Shown: piece after piece, positions 1 through 9,907 of the stretch | Layout of the letters: each line of letters starts with the position of its first letter | Position numbering within the stretch: position 1 is the stretch's first letter | The notes under the pieces: generated by a model | Databases searched by the model: none | The model's input: only the letters and a program-made list of their open reading frames with translations | Told to the model about the DNA's origin: nothing | Source: Nostoc sphaeroides | GTDB taxonomy: Bacteria; Cyanobacteriota; Cyanobacteriia; Cyanobacteriales; Nostocaceae | Length of the DNA stretch: 64,000 bases | Assembly (NCBI RefSeq): GCF_003443655.1 | Contig: NZ_CP031941.1 | Span: 3,594,501 to 3,658,500 of the forward strand | Direction: 5' to 3' | Program-made: the position numbers and the translations under genes

Positions 1-465
1 AATAGGGGCTTCAGAATGCGAAAAGCTGCTGCCCAAAAGTTTGGGGAGATGGTAGCAGCAGCACGGAGTTCAGGTGTAATATTAGTGCCAATTTCTGGCT
101 TTCGCTCAGTCAAAGACCAAGAGCAATTGTTTTTTGCTGTCGGTGCCCAACGAAATCAAACGCCAGCACAACGAGCCGCCCTCAGCGCTCCTCCTGGTCA
201 TAGCGAACATCACACAGGTTATGCTGTAGATATTGGAGACGGATCGGTACCAGCAACTAATCTCCAAACTAACTTTGACAATACCAAAGCTTATCGGTGG
301 CTGCAAGCTAATGCAGCGCGTTTTGGCTTTGAAATGTCATTTCCTAAAGATAATGTTCAAGGTGTGAGTTATGAGCCGTGGCACTGGCGTTTTGTAGGCG
401 ATCGCAGTAGTTTAGAAATGTTCTACAAAGCCAGAAATTTGAAACCCGCTAAAGTGCCTCAATAA
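1..465 (+). CDS. VanY-type D-alanyl-D-alanine carboxypeptidase (peptidase M15B), 5' end outside window
   Basis: C-terminal part of a zinc-dependent carboxypeptidase that trims D-Ala from peptidoglycan stem peptides in the periplasm. The zinc motifs of the M15B family are visible: S-x-H-x-x-G-x-A-x-D within GHSEHHTGYAVDIGD, and E-P-W-H-W near the end. A Met codon exists at position 16, but the frame is open to base 1 and the residues before it (NRGFR) look like ordinary family sequence, so the true start, signal peptide and anchor are most likely upstream of the window. Family assignment is confident; substrate details are inferred from the family. Confidence 0.85.
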   Translation, partial: NRGFRMRKAAAQKFGEMVAAARSSGVILVPISGFRSVKDQEQLFFAVGAQRNQTPAQRAALSAPPGHSEHHTGYAVDIGDGSVPATNLQTNFDNTKAYRWLQANAARFGFEMSFPKDNVQGVSYEPWHWRFVGDRSSLEMFYKARNLKPAKVPQ

Positions 466-919
466 AAAAAGAAAGATTAGCAGCATTAGTCACGGCAGTT
501 TGACCCAGGTTCATAAAATCTTCCAATCCCCAGAATTGCTTGGCATCATGAAAATTGAACACACCAGTTTTATTTTTTAGCCTTAACCCAAGCGTATTGG
601 CACTTAGTCAATAGCTAAAATTCTCTTCGGCGAACTCTGCATCTTGACAAAAAAATGAGATGGACATCTTGTCCATCCCACAATAATAAGTAGTCAGACA
701 GAATTAATTACACAATGTCATTGCGAATGGAGCGAAGCGGAATGAAGCAATCGCAAGGGCTGGGATTGCTTCGCTTCTCTACGAGACGCTGCGCGAACGC
801 TCGCAATGACTGTAAATATTTTTGTCCGACTACTTAAAAAAGAGAATTTTTGTCATAAAACGCTTTGCCTTGCCTATATTTCAGCTAAAGCGGTTTCGTG
901 AAGTTAAATTTCTCACTAT
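466..919. other. Intergenic region, mostly repeats
   Basis: No gene is seen. The stretch holds one half-end of a CAATAC-type element (AACCCAAGCGTATTG, 587-601) and a complete 150-bp inverted-repeat element (687-836, listed separately). It separates the converging ends of the VanY gene and flv1. Confidence 0.6.
687..836. mobile_element. MITE, family with AGTAGTC ends, copy 1
   Basis: A 150-bp element with imperfect terminal inverted repeats (TAAGTAGTCAGACA and TGTCCGACTACTTA, 13 of 14 matching). A second copy in opposite orientation is at 46844-46994. Both are bounded by TA, as expected for TA-duplicating transposases (IS630/mariner type). The interior carries palindromic GCGAACGCTCGCAATGAC-type sequence and no ORF, so it must be mobilised in trans if at all. 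Confidence 0.75.
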
Positions 920-2632
920 TTAATAATGAGTGCCGGTTTTGCGATGGTTAATGGCAGTCACAGCATCAGGCTTGAGTAATTTACCTTCATCCACAGTTGC
1001 ATACACAACCCAATGGTCGCCACATTCCAGACGTTGGTTGACTGAGCATTCTAAATATGCTAGTGCGTCGGTGAGGACAGTACAACCGTTATCTGCAACT
1101 GCTGTACTAAAGTTGGCAAATCGGTCTTCCCCAGGCGCAAAAGATTTACGGAAATGCTTCATGTAGTCTTGGTGATTGCCTTCAGGTAGAATATTTAAGG
1201 CAAACTTACCGCCGGGATACATCAAAGATTCGATCGCTCGGTCTTTGGCGATCGCCACACTTATTCCGGGTGGGTTGAAGGTGGCTTGAGAAACCCAAGC
1301 GCCTAACATTGCTGTAGACACTTCTCCTTGTTTTGCTGTCAGCACGCAGACGGAACCAACGATCCGACCAACGGCCTGTTCTACTGGAGTAGCAGCTTGT
1401 TGTGGTACGCGTACCTTTTTAGCCTTTTTCAATGCTTGGGCAAAGTCTGTACCTAGTTCTTCACAAAACTTGAGAGTGACATCATCAGGTTTAAACTTCA
1501 CCTTCAGGGTGTCAAAGCCAAAGCGATATCCAGCATCTCGAAGTTTACCTTCAATTAAGTCAAAGGCTTCGCCACTCCAGCCGTAGGAACCAAAAACCCC
1601 AGCGAGTTTACTGTTGTCACCGCTTGATAGCACAATCCCTAAAGCAGTGTGAATGGGAGTTGGCGCATGACCACCGATGGTAGGAGAACCGATGATAAAA
1701 CCCTCTGACTGTGCTAGGTTGATGCGAATTTCATCAGGGGTAGCAAATTCGCAGTTAATCGATTTAACTGCAACTCCACCTTTAGTTAGTCCCAGAGCGA
1801 TCGCTTGTGCTAAAGTCGCTGTATTCCCGTAAGCTGAAGCATAAAGTAAGGCAACAGAAATCTCGCGATCGTTGTGAGAACGACTCCACTCTGCATAAGC
1901 TTTAGTGAGTTCGATTAAGCTGGTGCGTACTAAGGGCCCGTGACCCACAGCATACATTCTCACCTGCAAATCTGATATTTTCTCTAAAGCTGCTTGCACA
2001 TGAGCAATTTGGGGAGCCATCAGGCAGTTAAAGTAATAACGCTGGTCTTCTTTAAGCGCTTCCCAGTTATCATCAAACAGTTCATCACCACAGAGATGAG
2101 TTGCAAATAACTTATCTGTGTAGAGAATTTGGGTTTGCTGATCGTAGGTACAAAGTCCTTCCGGCCAACGTGGACTGGGAGTGGGTAAGAATTTTAAAAC
2201 ATGACCCTTGCCTAAATCCAGAGTTTCTTTCCCCCGCATCACCAAGACATTTAAATCTTGCTCTAAGAAAGCAGCACGCAAATTGTTCGCACCAGGAAGA
2301 GAACAGACAAAAGTTACCTGTGGTGCCAGTTCTAAAATTGCTTTGAGGGTTGCAACTCGATTGGGACTAAAATGACCCAGGATTATATAATCCAAATGTT
2401 GCAAATCTAAAGTCTGCCGCAATGCGTCTAAATAAATTTCGGTAAAGCTTTCTGGCGGTGGATCAATAAGTGCGGTTTTATCAGCTTCAATTAAATAGCA
2501 ATTGGAGGTAGTACCTCTTTCAAGTGCGTATTCAATTTCAAACCGCAGACGTGACCAACTACGTGCTTTAATCGCCTTAGTATTTGTAGCAATTGGTAAA
2601 ACTTGGACGTCGCGTGGCTTGGAATTGGTCAT
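920..2632 (-). CDS. flv1: Flavodiiron protein Flv1-type (diflavin flavoprotein)
   Basis: Partner subunit of the Flv1/Flv3 system that reduces O2 to water with photosynthetic electrons. Three modules are readable over 570 residues: a metallo-beta-lactamase-like domain (about 1-260), a flavodoxin-like domain (about 260-405, starting VALLYASAYGNT) and a C-terminal flavin reductase domain (about 430-570) typical of cyanobacterial Flvs. The diiron site is degenerate: where Flv3 has H-T-E-P-D-H, this protein has H87-F-S-P-N-R, losing three ligands, which is the hallmark of Flv1. It lies 177 bp downstream of flv3 on the same strand. Adjacent flv3-flv1 pairs in heterocystous species are often the B paralogues, but the sequence alone does not prove A or B. 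Confidence 0.93.
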   Translation of the reverse strand: MTNSKPRDVQVLPIATNTKAIKARSWSRLRFEIEYALERGTTSNCYLIEADKTALIDPPPESFTEIYLDALRQTLDLQHLDYIILGHFSPNRVATLKAILELAPQVTFVCSLPGANNLRAAFLEQDLNVLVMRGKETLDLGKGHVLKFLPTPSPRWPEGLCTYDQQTQILYTDKLFATHLCGDELFDDNWEALKEDQRYYFNCLMAPQIAHVQAALEKISDLQVRMYAVGHGPLVRTSLIELTKAYAEWSRSHNDREISVALLYASAYGNTATLAQAIALGLTKGGVAVKSINCEFATPDEIRINLAQSEGFIIGSPTIGGHAPTPIHTALGIVLSSGDNSKLAGVFGSYGWSGEAFDLIEGKLRDAGYRFGFDTLKVKFKPDDVTLKFCEELGTDFAQALKKAKKVRVPQQAATPVEQAVGRIVGSVCVLTAKQGEVSTAMLGAWVSQATFNPPGISVAIAKDRAIESLMYPGGKFALNILPEGNHQDYMKHFRKSFAPGEDRFANFSTAVADNGCTVLTDALAYLECSVNQRLECGDHWVVYATVDEGKLLKPDAVTAINHRKTGTHY

Positions 2633-2639
2633 AGCTGTT

Positions 2640-2806
2640 GGTGAATAGGGAGTGGAAAGTGGGGAGTAGGGAGTGGGGAATGGGAAATGGGGAATGGGAA
2701 ATGGGGAATGGGGAATGGGGCAAAGACTTGTACAATTTCTTCTTTGCTTATAAGCTCCTCCGCTTCTTTATTCCCTACTCCCTACTCCCTACTCCCCACT
2801 CCCTCT
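2640..2806. repeat. Heptameric STRR arms between flv3 and flv1
   Basis: The gap is filled by GGGAATG/GGGAGTG-type heptamers (2640-2721) and their reverse-complement type (TCCCTAC units, 2770-2806). In the flv3-to-flv1 transcript the two arms can pair into a long imperfect hairpin. STRRs are typical of Nostoc-group genomes; any effect on flv1 expression is inference. Confidence 0.8.
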
Positions 2807-2809
2807 TTC

Positions 2810-4528
2810 TTAGTAGTAATTACCTACTTTGCGATGGCGAACGGCTGTCAATCCATCGTTTTTGGAGACACGACCTTCTTGGACGGTGCAGTATAAAATC
2901 CAGTGGTCGCTGCATTCCATGCTGCTCTGTATTTCACATTCCATGTATGCCAGAGCATCAGTTAGAATTGGGGAACCGTTTTTCGCGGTTTGAGTTTTTA
3001 CCCCAGCAAAGCGGTCAGCACCAGGATGCAAGCGTTTGAGGAAGTGTTTCTTGAGTTCTTGATAATTGCCTTCTTCCAAAACGTTGAGGACGAAGCGATC
3101 GCCTATTTGCATTAAGGAATCAATGGCGCGGTCTTTAGCAACGGCAATTGTCAATCCCAAGGGTTGCAAACTCGCTTGAGTTACCCAGGATGCCAGCATT
3201 GCACTTGAGACATCATCTTTTTTAGTAGTGACTATATATAGTCCACTGCTAATCCGACCCAATGCCTTTTCCATGTTGACATCGAGAGACTTTATTTGCT
3301 TGATGTTGCGATCGCGCACTAGCAATTGTCCGATGTCTTTACCCGCTTCTTCACACAACTGGAATGTTGATGCGCTGGGAGCCTCTTTAATCCGAATGGG
3401 TGGGAAGGCTTCTTTGATGCCAGAGTCAAGAAATTGTCTGCGGAGTGTATCAATGGGTTCATCATCCCCACCGTAACATTCAAACAGCCCAAGAAATTGC
3501 TTGTTCTTGGCAACAGCTAGCACCGAACTGATACTAGCTTGGGCGGCGGCGGAAGTAGTCGGGGGCATACCAATAATGATGCCAGCTGCTCTACCAGCCA
3601 GTTCTTGAATTTCTTGGCTCTCAGCAGTACTCAGATCCAGTACTTCTACGCCAATGCCAGTTTTCAGTATCCCTTCGGCAATTGCGTGACCAAGGCGTTC
3701 GCCATACCCGTAATCTGAGACAAAAAACAAGCCAACGGTTGTTTCTGCTTTAGCTTGCTTTTGGCTCCAATTTTCGTAGCACCCGGTTAGAACATCTAAA
3801 TGGTGGTATAATAGTGGCCCGTGACCGTTGGCGATAATATTAATCTTTCCGAGATCACCCATCCGCTTCATCGCATTCAGCAGCGAACGAGCGTTAGGGC
3901 CCATCAAGCAGTCGTAGTAAAATCTAAAGTCAGCTTCGATCGCTTCTAAATCTTCGTCGAAGGTGCGATCGTCACAAAAATGCATCCCAAAAGCATCACA
4001 GGTGTACAGAATTTGGGTTTTGCGGTCAAAGCTAAAGATTGTATCCGGCCAGTGCAGGTTAGGCGCACTCACGAATTCCATTTCGTGTCCTTTGCCGATA
4101 TCTATGCGATCGCCGGTTTTAACGACTCGCTTAGAAAATGGATCGTGTACCAAACCTTCTAAAAACTGAAGCGCAACTTTTGAGGCTAAAACGGTAGCTC
4201 TAGGAGCTAACTGAAGAACATCTTCCACCAAGCCGCTATGGTCTGGCTCTGTGTGGCTGACAATTATGTAATCAATTGTTTTGGGGTTAACAAGACCTTT
4301 TAGAGTCTCTAAATACAGATCGCGAAACTTCTGGTGAGAAGTATCGATCAAAACTGTTTGTTCACCCCTAATTAGATATGAATTGTAGGTTGTGCCGTTT
4401 TGCAGTCCGAATTCGATATCGAAGCGATCGCGATCCCAATCAAGAGAGCGAATCGCTGTTGTGTTAGGGGCAATTTCTACAGTTTGTATAGTTAGCCGAT
4501 GTTGAACGTTCTCTGCGATCGCTACCAT
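2810..4528 (-). CDS. flv3: Flavodiiron protein Flv3-type (diflavin flavoprotein)
   Basis: NAD(P)H or ferredoxin-linked oxygen reductase subunit acting after photosystem I; in heterocysts the B form protects nitrogenase. The 572-residue protein has the same three modules as its neighbour, but here the canonical diiron motif H92-x-E94-x-D96-H97 (SHTEPDHSGL) is intact. The flavodoxin module starts at VGLFFVSDYGYGE, and the flavin reductase module includes RISSGLYIVTTKKDDVSSAM. It is the upstream gene of a two-gene minus-strand unit, with a long (1.1 kb) AT-rich upstream region. The start codon overlaps a HIP1-like GCGATCGC. Confidence 0.93.
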   Translation of the reverse strand: MVAIAENVQHRLTIQTVEIAPNTTAIRSLDWDRDRFDIEFGLQNGTTYNSYLIRGEQTVLIDTSHQKFRDLYLETLKGLVNPKTIDYIIVSHTEPDHSGLVEDVLQLAPRATVLASKVALQFLEGLVHDPFSKRVVKTGDRIDIGKGHEMEFVSAPNLHWPDTIFSFDRKTQILYTCDAFGMHFCDDRTFDEDLEAIEADFRFYYDCLMGPNARSLLNAMKRMGDLGKINIIANGHGPLLYHHLDVLTGCYENWSQKQAKAETTVGLFFVSDYGYGERLGHAIAEGILKTGIGVEVLDLSTAESQEIQELAGRAAGIIIGMPPTTSAAAQASISSVLAVAKNKQFLGLFECYGGDDEPIDTLRRQFLDSGIKEAFPPIRIKEAPSASTFQLCEEAGKDIGQLLVRDRNIKQIKSLDVNMEKALGRISSGLYIVTTKKDDVSSAMLASWVTQASLQPLGLTIAVAKDRAIDSLMQIGDRFVLNVLEEGNYQELKKHFLKRLHPGADRFAGVKTQTAKNGSPILTDALAYMECEIQSSMECSDHWILYCTVQEGRVSKNDGLTAVRHRKVGNYY

Positions 4529-5697
4529 TATCCGTCTCCGAGCGCAAATTAACAGGTTTTTCTTCTGCTCCCATTGTCCCTATTATTTTTTGTTTAAGTT
4601 GTAATAAATATCAGTTTTTGAAATTTTTAACTTGTATCAATTATTGCTTTTTTTTAGCAAAAAATATGACTCAAAAAATCTACTAATTATTATTTTATTC
4701 TTCCAATTTTACTGAGTATTTGATTTTGCTACTTATTTAATTTTATCCTAATTTAAAAAGATTCGTCTTGATTACGTGTTTATTATATTAAAAATTATAA
4801 GAACATACTCAGAAGTTTTCTTGTAACCTTTTTTTTAAGATAACGTATGTATACCAAGGAACTAACAGGTTTCACACATATATTTTTTAATTGTGGTATA
4901 AAATATTGATATGTCACAAAATCGAGGTGTTAAGAGAATAAATTTAGATGTCGATCATCAAAAGTTACTTTTTTTCAAGTCCTCTATTATTAAGTAGGAA
5001 AAGTAGGAAATGTAGGAAAAGTAGGAAAGGTAGGAAAAGTAAGATAAATTCTGTTTGCATCCTGCATAGAATAATCTGTTAGCACTGTTTTTACTAATGG
5101 ATAGCGAATAGATTTTTTTCTCAAATAAAATATCTTTATGGGAAATATAAACTTTATGTAAAGAGGAGAAAACAAATATTTTTATGGAGATAACCAAGGC
5201 AAATTTCCAGATACGAGTAAAAGAAAAAGGAACTAGGCCTGTATACCTTTTCCTGGGCATTCAAGTGTAAACCACCGTAAAAATCATTTTTAAAGTTTCG
5301 ATAAATCTCTCTAGCCATACGAATGATCTAATAAATTTAATGATACAGTCCTTTATCATGGACTTTAAACATTAATCAGGACAACACCAATAAATTCCTA
5401 TTGTCATAACTGAAAGCTACAGCTTTTAGCTATCTAATAAATTTACCTATGCAGGTTAATAGTGTCATTTATGATGTACCTAACTTTTTATAAAAATCCA
5501 TTCTTGATGATAAATTGCAAACTTTGATAGTGTTCTCAAGCCAATACTTCTCACGTAGCAGCCTTTTAAACGCCGACATCCTTAATGCTTGTAATTCAGC
5601 TTTATAGAGTGCTATTAAATACCTAAGTAATTAAGTATAAAGGCGTGAATAGACATAAAAAAATTGCAAAAATTGACTGTGTAAAAGGTTATTGTTT
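4529..5697. other. AT-rich intergenic region upstream of flv3
   Basis: About 1.17 kb with no credible gene. It must contain the flv3 promoter. It includes an array of five 9-bp units (GTAGGAAAN) at 4994-5038. Short open frames here are AT-rich chance frames without recognisable protein sequence. Confidence 0.5.
4994..5038. repeat. Tandem array of five GTAGGAAAN units
   Basis: Five consecutive 9-bp units (GTAGGAAAA/T/A/G/A) followed by GTAAG. No spacers, so not CRISPR. Confidence 0.85.
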
Positions 5698-6153
5698 ATG
5701 GGATGCCGATTAAAAGTCTTTCTAACTGACGAACAAAAGCTGACTTTAGAAGAGTTAAGAAAAGCTAAAGATGTTCCTCAACGTACTAAGGATCGCGCTC
5801 AAGTTTTACTGCTGAATACTCGTGGCTTAAAAAATGAGCAAATTGCTAAAGGCTTGAACTGGGCGATTTCAACAGTACGTCAAACCCTTCATCGCTGGGA
5901 AAAGATGGGTTTAGCAGGTTTGTGGGATGCTCCAGGCCGAGGAGGAAAACCCCGATATTCGGAATCAGACTTAGCTTATCTAGAAAATTGTTTAGCTCAA
6001 GAGTCACAGACTTATAACTCTAAACAATTAGCAAATAAACTTGCATCTGAGCGCCAAGTCAACTTGAGCGCAGATAGATTACGACGGGTACTTAAAAAAA
6101 GAGGAAGGAGGTTTGGAAGCGCACGCAAACAACCTCAAGAACAGAATAATTAA
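5698..6153 (+). pseudogene. IS630-family transposase remnant (N-terminal helix-turn-helix half)
   Basis: About 150 residues matching the DNA-binding half of IS630/Tc1-mariner-like cyanobacterial transposases: LTDEQKLTLEELRKAKDV, then HTH segments NEQIAKGLNWAISTVRQTL and a winged-helix-like LSADRLRRVLKKRGRRF. The catalytic DDE half is absent: the downstream frames to 6360 are repeat sequence, not transposase, so this is not the usual two-frame arrangement. ATG at 5698 is preferred over an in-frame TTG six bases earlier. It could survive as a free DNA-binding protein, but a truncated transposon is the simpler reading. Confidence 0.7.
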
Positions 6154-6554
6154 CCTGAGTTCAATAAACCTCTCCCTGTCTAACTTTCATTCAAATCTGT
6201 CCCTCTCGCCCATTGGAGAGGGACTTAAGCATAAAGTAGGAAATGTAGGGGCAATTCATGTAGACGCAAAGCGGCTTCCCGCAGGGTATTGCCCCTACGG
6301 GAAATCAAGGCTTTCACTGCCTTTTTGCGTAAGTCCTAAATAAAGAAAAATTTTAATGCTAGTTTCGCCCACTAGGGGCGAAAGCGCTTAGGGGGAGGAA
6401 GTAGGGTTTTAAACTAATATTATTTAGACGCTCTTCTACCAGACGCGCAAGGGACGTGGATTCGGTGGCGCAACCTAAAAAGAGAAGAGGCCGCGCTAGG
6501 AAGTCGTACAGAATACATACTGGATTCTGAATTCTGACTTCTAAATTCTTCTTA
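6154..6554. other. Intergenic region with palindromic repeats
   Basis: No gene is seen. It contains a 55-bp inverted-repeat unit (6245-6299, ends GTAGGGGCAAT/ATTGCCCCTAC) with a diverged second copy at 47031-47084 in reverse orientation, and further GC-rich repeat debris (6370-6510). Confidence 0.6.
6245..6299. repeat. 55-bp palindromic repeat, copy 1
   Basis: Ends are near-perfect inverted repeats (GTAGGGGCAAT / ATTGCCCCTAC). The core TTCATGTAGACGCAAAGCGG recurs, reverse-complemented and with TTTTGCG in place of TTTGCG, at 47031-47084. Confidence 0.7.
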
Positions 6555-6596
6555 TAAAACAAAATCCACCAAAACTTTAATGTTTAGGTGGATTTG
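6555..6596 (-). terminator. Rho-independent terminator of tmRNA
   Basis: A 9-bp stem (AAATCCACC at 6562-6570 with GGTGGATTT at 6587-6595) lies just beyond the tmRNA 3' end and is followed on the minus strand by a T-rich tract. Confidence 0.7.
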
Positions 6597-6610
6597 TTAG
6601 TTATTATTAG

Positions 6611-6997
6611 TGGATCCGAGCAGAGTCGAACTGCTGTCCAAATTGGGTATTGACCCCCCGCTCATTCACAGGTTTAGCCTTTCTGACCCTCAAGGCGGGA
6701 ATCGTTCATTATCCCGAACGTAGGATGCTCTGATTTAATCTTAGCTAGCAAGCCAACCAGAGAACGCTTACTAGAGCATCCGTTGGGGTTTGGTCTTCAG
6801 TCCTTAACGGAGTCAAACTAAAGACGCTCGAACCTGAAAGAGGTATTTAGGCAGCTACTAGAGCTTCCCGACGAGCAAATTTAACGATGTTATTCGCATT
6901 TACTTTTTTTTCGAGCCTTTGATTTCCGAGAGGAGACTCACTCTCGACCTGAATCACAGAGCAGCGTTCGCCAACCTGTCGAAACCGTGACGGACCC
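6611..6997 (-). ncRNA. ssrA: Transfer-messenger RNA (tmRNA, SsrA)
   Basis: 387-nt one-piece tmRNA that rescues stalled ribosomes. The 5' end GGGTCCGTCACGGTTTCGAC pairs with the 3' end CGGATCC plus discriminator A, giving a 7-bp acceptor stem; CCA is not encoded. The 3' end contains the T-arm (GTTCGACTC). The tag reading frame (6847-6897) encodes ANNIVKFARREALVAA followed by TAA, with resume codon GCG at 6895-6897. This is the known cyanobacterial tag type ending in LVAA. The minus-strand neighbour downstream is a terminator. Confidence 0.97.
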
Positions 6998-7015
6998 ATG
7001 CGCTTCATATACCTA

Positions 7016-7021
7016 ATTATA
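7016..7021 (-). promoter_or_regulatory. Probable -10 box of the tmRNA gene
   Basis: A perfect TATAAT on the minus strand, 19 nt before the mature 5' end, consistent with a short precursor trimmed by RNase P. No clear -35 is seen. Confidence 0.4.
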
Positions 7022-7257
7022 ATACGCAATTTTGGAAATGTGTTGCTGACAATAATTTTTGGTTTATGCCAGTACTGCTGAGAAACACAGGGTATCTTTA
7101 TATGAACTTGGCTCTAGACCATCAGTATAGTTGGCGCATAAGGTAATGTCGTATAGATAAAAGTCTCAAATACTAAAAATAGCCAATTGCTAATCTTAAA
7201 ATAATTAGCAATTGACTATATATTACAACGCACTACAAATAAATAATTAGCTATACC

Positions 7258-8205
7258 CTAAGTTAGTGCTTCAGCACCACCAACAACTTCTAGGAGTTCT
7301 TGGGTAATTGCAGCTTGTCGGGCTTTGTTGTAAGACAGGGTGAGAGTATTAATCAATTCACCGGCATTTTCACTAGCATTACTCATGGCTGTCATCCGGG
7401 CTGCGAGTTCACTAGCCGCCGATTCTTGCAGCGCTCGCAATAGCTGGTTACTCAGATACAGGGGCAACAAAGAATCGAGAATCTGCACTGGATCTTGCTC
7501 GAAAATCATGTCAGGAGCCAACGCGCGGACTTGGCTAGCCACTTTTTCCCGTTCGACTTCAAATTTACCGCCACGGGTTGTCAAGCGGAAGATTTCGTCA
7601 TCGCCTGCTTCTAGTCCTTGCGGATCGAGGGGCAGTAAGGTTTGGATCACAGGGCGGGAGCTAACCAAGGAAAGGAATCTGGTGTAGATTAATTCAATGC
7701 GGTCTACTTCTTCGGAAAGGAACAAGGAAAGTAGTTGGTCGGCAATCTGATTAGCTTCTGCTGCGGTGGGAATTTGCTCTAAGCCGCTATAGGTAGCATC
7801 AATGGGCTGATTGCGGCGTTGAAAGTACTGGGTAGCTTTGCGTCCGACTAACACAAATTGATAGTTTAAACCTTCTGCCTGGATTTCTTTGGCGCGGTTT
7901 TCTGCACGACGGATAACGTTATTATTGTAGCCGCCGCATAGACCGCGATCGCCTGAAATTACCAATAGCCCAACTGACTTAACTTCTCTTTTTTTCAAAA
8001 GTGGTAGGTTTGCTTCTTCAAAGCGCAAACGGCTTTGTAAACCATACAATACTTGTGCCAAGCGATCGGCAAAGGGGCGAGTCGCTAGCACTTGTTCTTG
8101 CGCCCGGCGTACTCTAGCCGCAGCTACAAGACGCATGGCTTCTGTGATTTTTTTGGTGTTTTTGACCGACTGAATGCGATCGCGTATTGCTTTTAGATTG
8201 GCCAT
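7258..8205 (-). CDS. atpC: ATP synthase gamma subunit
   Basis: Central rotor shaft of F1 that couples c-ring rotation to catalysis on the thylakoid membrane; called atpC in cyanobacteria and atpG in E. coli. The 315-residue protein starts [21 protein letters not shown] and ends with the conserved C-terminal helix [22 protein letters not shown]. It has the cyanobacterial/chloroplast-type central insertion region (around residues 195-235, [21 protein letters not shown]), though the chloroplast redox cysteines are not evident. Last gene of the operon; beta and epsilon are not here, as usual for cyanobacteria. Confidence 0.97.
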   Translation of the reverse strand: MANLKAIRDRIQSVKNTKKITEAMRLVAAARVRRAQEQVLATRPFADRLAQVLYGLQSRLRFEEANLPLLKKREVKSVGLLVISGDRGLCGGYNNNVIRRAENRAKEIQAEGLNYQFVLVGRKATQYFQRRNQPIDATYSGLEQIPTAAEANQIADQLLSLFLSEEVDRIELIYTRFLSLVSSRPVIQTLLPLDPQGLEAGDDEIFRLTTRGGKFEVEREKVASQVRALAPDMIFEQDPVQILDSLLPLYLSNQLLRALQESAASELAARMTAMSNASENAGELINTLTLSYNKARQAAITQELLEVVGGAEALT

Positions 8206-8217
8206 ATTCTTGAGTTA

Positions 8218-8295
8218 GGAGTTAGGAGCAGAGACGCGATTAATCGCGTCTGTACAGGAGTTAGGAGCAGAGACGCGATTAATCGCGTCTGTACA
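8218..8295. repeat. Two perfect tandem copies of a 39-bp unit between atpA and atpC
   Basis: 8218-8256 and 8257-8295 are identical. Each unit contains the palindrome GACGCGATTAATCGCGTC, so the transcript can form two successive strong stem-loops in the 146-bp gap between alpha and gamma. Confidence 0.9.
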
Positions 8296-8351
8296 AGAGC
8301 TAGGAGTATTTCATTAACTTTTAACTCTTAACTCTTCACTCCTGACTTTAA

Positions 8352-9872
8352 TTACGCTGCTGCTTTGAAGGTTTTCTTGTATTCGGTAAGTGCTTCCTTC
8401 AAGGCAGCTTCTTCTGCATCACCTAGTGCTTTGGAGGCTCTTACTCCTTCGGCATACTGGGTTTTACCAGTCTTTAAGTACTCCCGCAGACCTTGGGTAA
8501 AGGTGGTGACTTTATCTACGGGCACATCATCTAAATAACCATTAATACCAGCGTAAAGAATTGCTACTTGCTCGTATACCGAGAGTGGCGAATTTTGTGG
8601 CTGCTTGAGAAGTTCGCGTAACCGTTGACCCCGTGCCAACTGGTCTTGAGTGGCTTTATCTAAGTCAGAAGCAAATTGAGCGAAGGCTTGCAGATCGTCA
8701 AATTGGGCTAGTTCCAATTTAATCTTACCGGCAACTTTTTTCATTGCCTTGGTTTGAGCGGCAGAACCCACGCGGGATACTGAAATACCGGGGTTTACAG
8801 CCGGACGGATACCAGCGTTGAACAAGTCAGAAGATAGGAATATCTGACCATCGGTAATAGAAATTACGTTGGTGGGGATGTATGCTGATACGTCACCAGC
8901 TTGGGTTTCGATAATTGGTAGGGCGGTCATACTGCCTTTACCTAATTCATCACTCAGCTTGGCGGCTCTTTCTAGCAAGCGGGAGTGAATGTAGAATACA
9001 TCTCCAGGGTAAGCTTCGCGTCCGGGTGGACGACGCAGCAGTAGTGACATTTGGCGATAAGCTTGGGCTTGCTTGGAGAGATCATCATAAATTACCAGGG
9101 TAGCTTTGCCTTTGTACATAAAGTACTCAGCAATAGTTGCGCCTGTGTAAGGAGCTAGGTATTGTAGTGTTGCTGGTTCACTGGCACTAGCTGCGACGAC
9201 GATGGTGTAATCCATCGCGCCTTTTTCTTGCAATGTCTGCACCACGTTAGCTACGGTGGAAGCCTTTTGACCGATCGCAACGTATACACAAATTACATCT
9301 TCTTCTTTTTGGTTGATGATTGTGTCGATCGCGATCGCAGTTTTACCTGTTTGGCGATCGCCAATGATCAATTCCCGTTGACCACGACCGATGGGAATCA
9401 TTGAGTCAATAGCTGTGATACCCGTTTGCATGGGTTCGTGTACAGACCGACGAGCAATGATACCTGGTGCTGGAGATTCAATCAAACGGCTATCTGAAGT
9501 CTTGATGTCTCCCTTACCATCAATGGGACGACCCAAAGCGTCTACAACTCGTCCAACTAAGGCTTCTCCTACGGGTACTTGGGCAATTCTACCAGTGGCG
9601 GTTACAGAACTACCTTCTTGAATTTCCAACCCTTCACCCATCAGCACCGCGCCCACGTTGTCTTCTTCTAAGTTCTGGGCGATGCCAATTGTGCCATCTT
9701 CAAATTCCAAAAGTTCCCCAGACATCGCCTTTTCCAGACCATAAATCCGGGCAATACCGTCACCTACTTGGAGGACGGTACCAACGTTAGCAACTTTGAC
9801 CTCTTGATCGTATTGCTCGATTTGTTGTTGGATAATGCTGCTAATTTCGTCAGGTCTAATTGATATGCTCAT
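8352..9872 (-). CDS. atpA: ATP synthase alpha subunit
   Basis: Regulatory nucleotide-binding subunit of the F1 hexamer. The 506-residue length is typical. It shows the Walker A motif GDRQTGKT, the alpha signature segment around [14 protein letters not shown], and the N-terminal b/delta-contact region. It starts [20 protein letters not shown], typical for cyanobacteria. It sits between delta (190 bp upstream, with an STRR-filled gap) and gamma. Confidence 0.98.
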   Translation of the reverse strand: MSISIRPDEISSIIQQQIEQYDQEVKVANVGTVLQVGDGIARIYGLEKAMSGELLEFEDGTIGIAQNLEEDNVGAVLMGEGLEIQEGSSVTATGRIAQVPVGEALVGRVVDALGRPIDGKGDIKTSDSRLIESPAPGIIARRSVHEPMQTGITAIDSMIPIGRGQRELIIGDRQTGKTAIAIDTIINQKEEDVICVYVAIGQKASTVANVVQTLQEKGAMDYTIVVAASASEPATLQYLAPYTGATIAEYFMYKGKATLVIYDDLSKQAQAYRQMSLLLRRPPGREAYPGDVFYIHSRLLERAAKLSDELGKGSMTALPIIETQAGDVSAYIPTNVISITDGQIFLSSDLFNAGIRPAVNPGISVSRVGSAAQTKAMKKVAGKIKLELAQFDDLQAFAQFASDLDKATQDQLARGQRLRELLKQPQNSPLSVYEQVAILYAGINGYLDDVPVDKVTTFTQGLREYLKTGKTQYAEGVRASKALGDAEEAALKEALTEYKKTFKAAA

Positions 9873-9907
9873 GTGTCTATCTTGTTTGCTTTCGAGACGG
9901 AAAAATT

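Noticed and set aside
2638..3039. Plus-strand frame rich in GNGEWEMGN
   Set aside because: Translation of the STRR plus antisense of flv3.
4958..5260. Minus-strand frame with FPTFPT repeats
   Set aside because: Its repeats are the translation of the GTAGGAAAN array; the rest is AT-rich chance sequence.
5698..6360. IS630 transposase expressed by programmed frameshift
   Set aside because: Downstream frames lack any DDE-domain sequence; they are repeat DNA.
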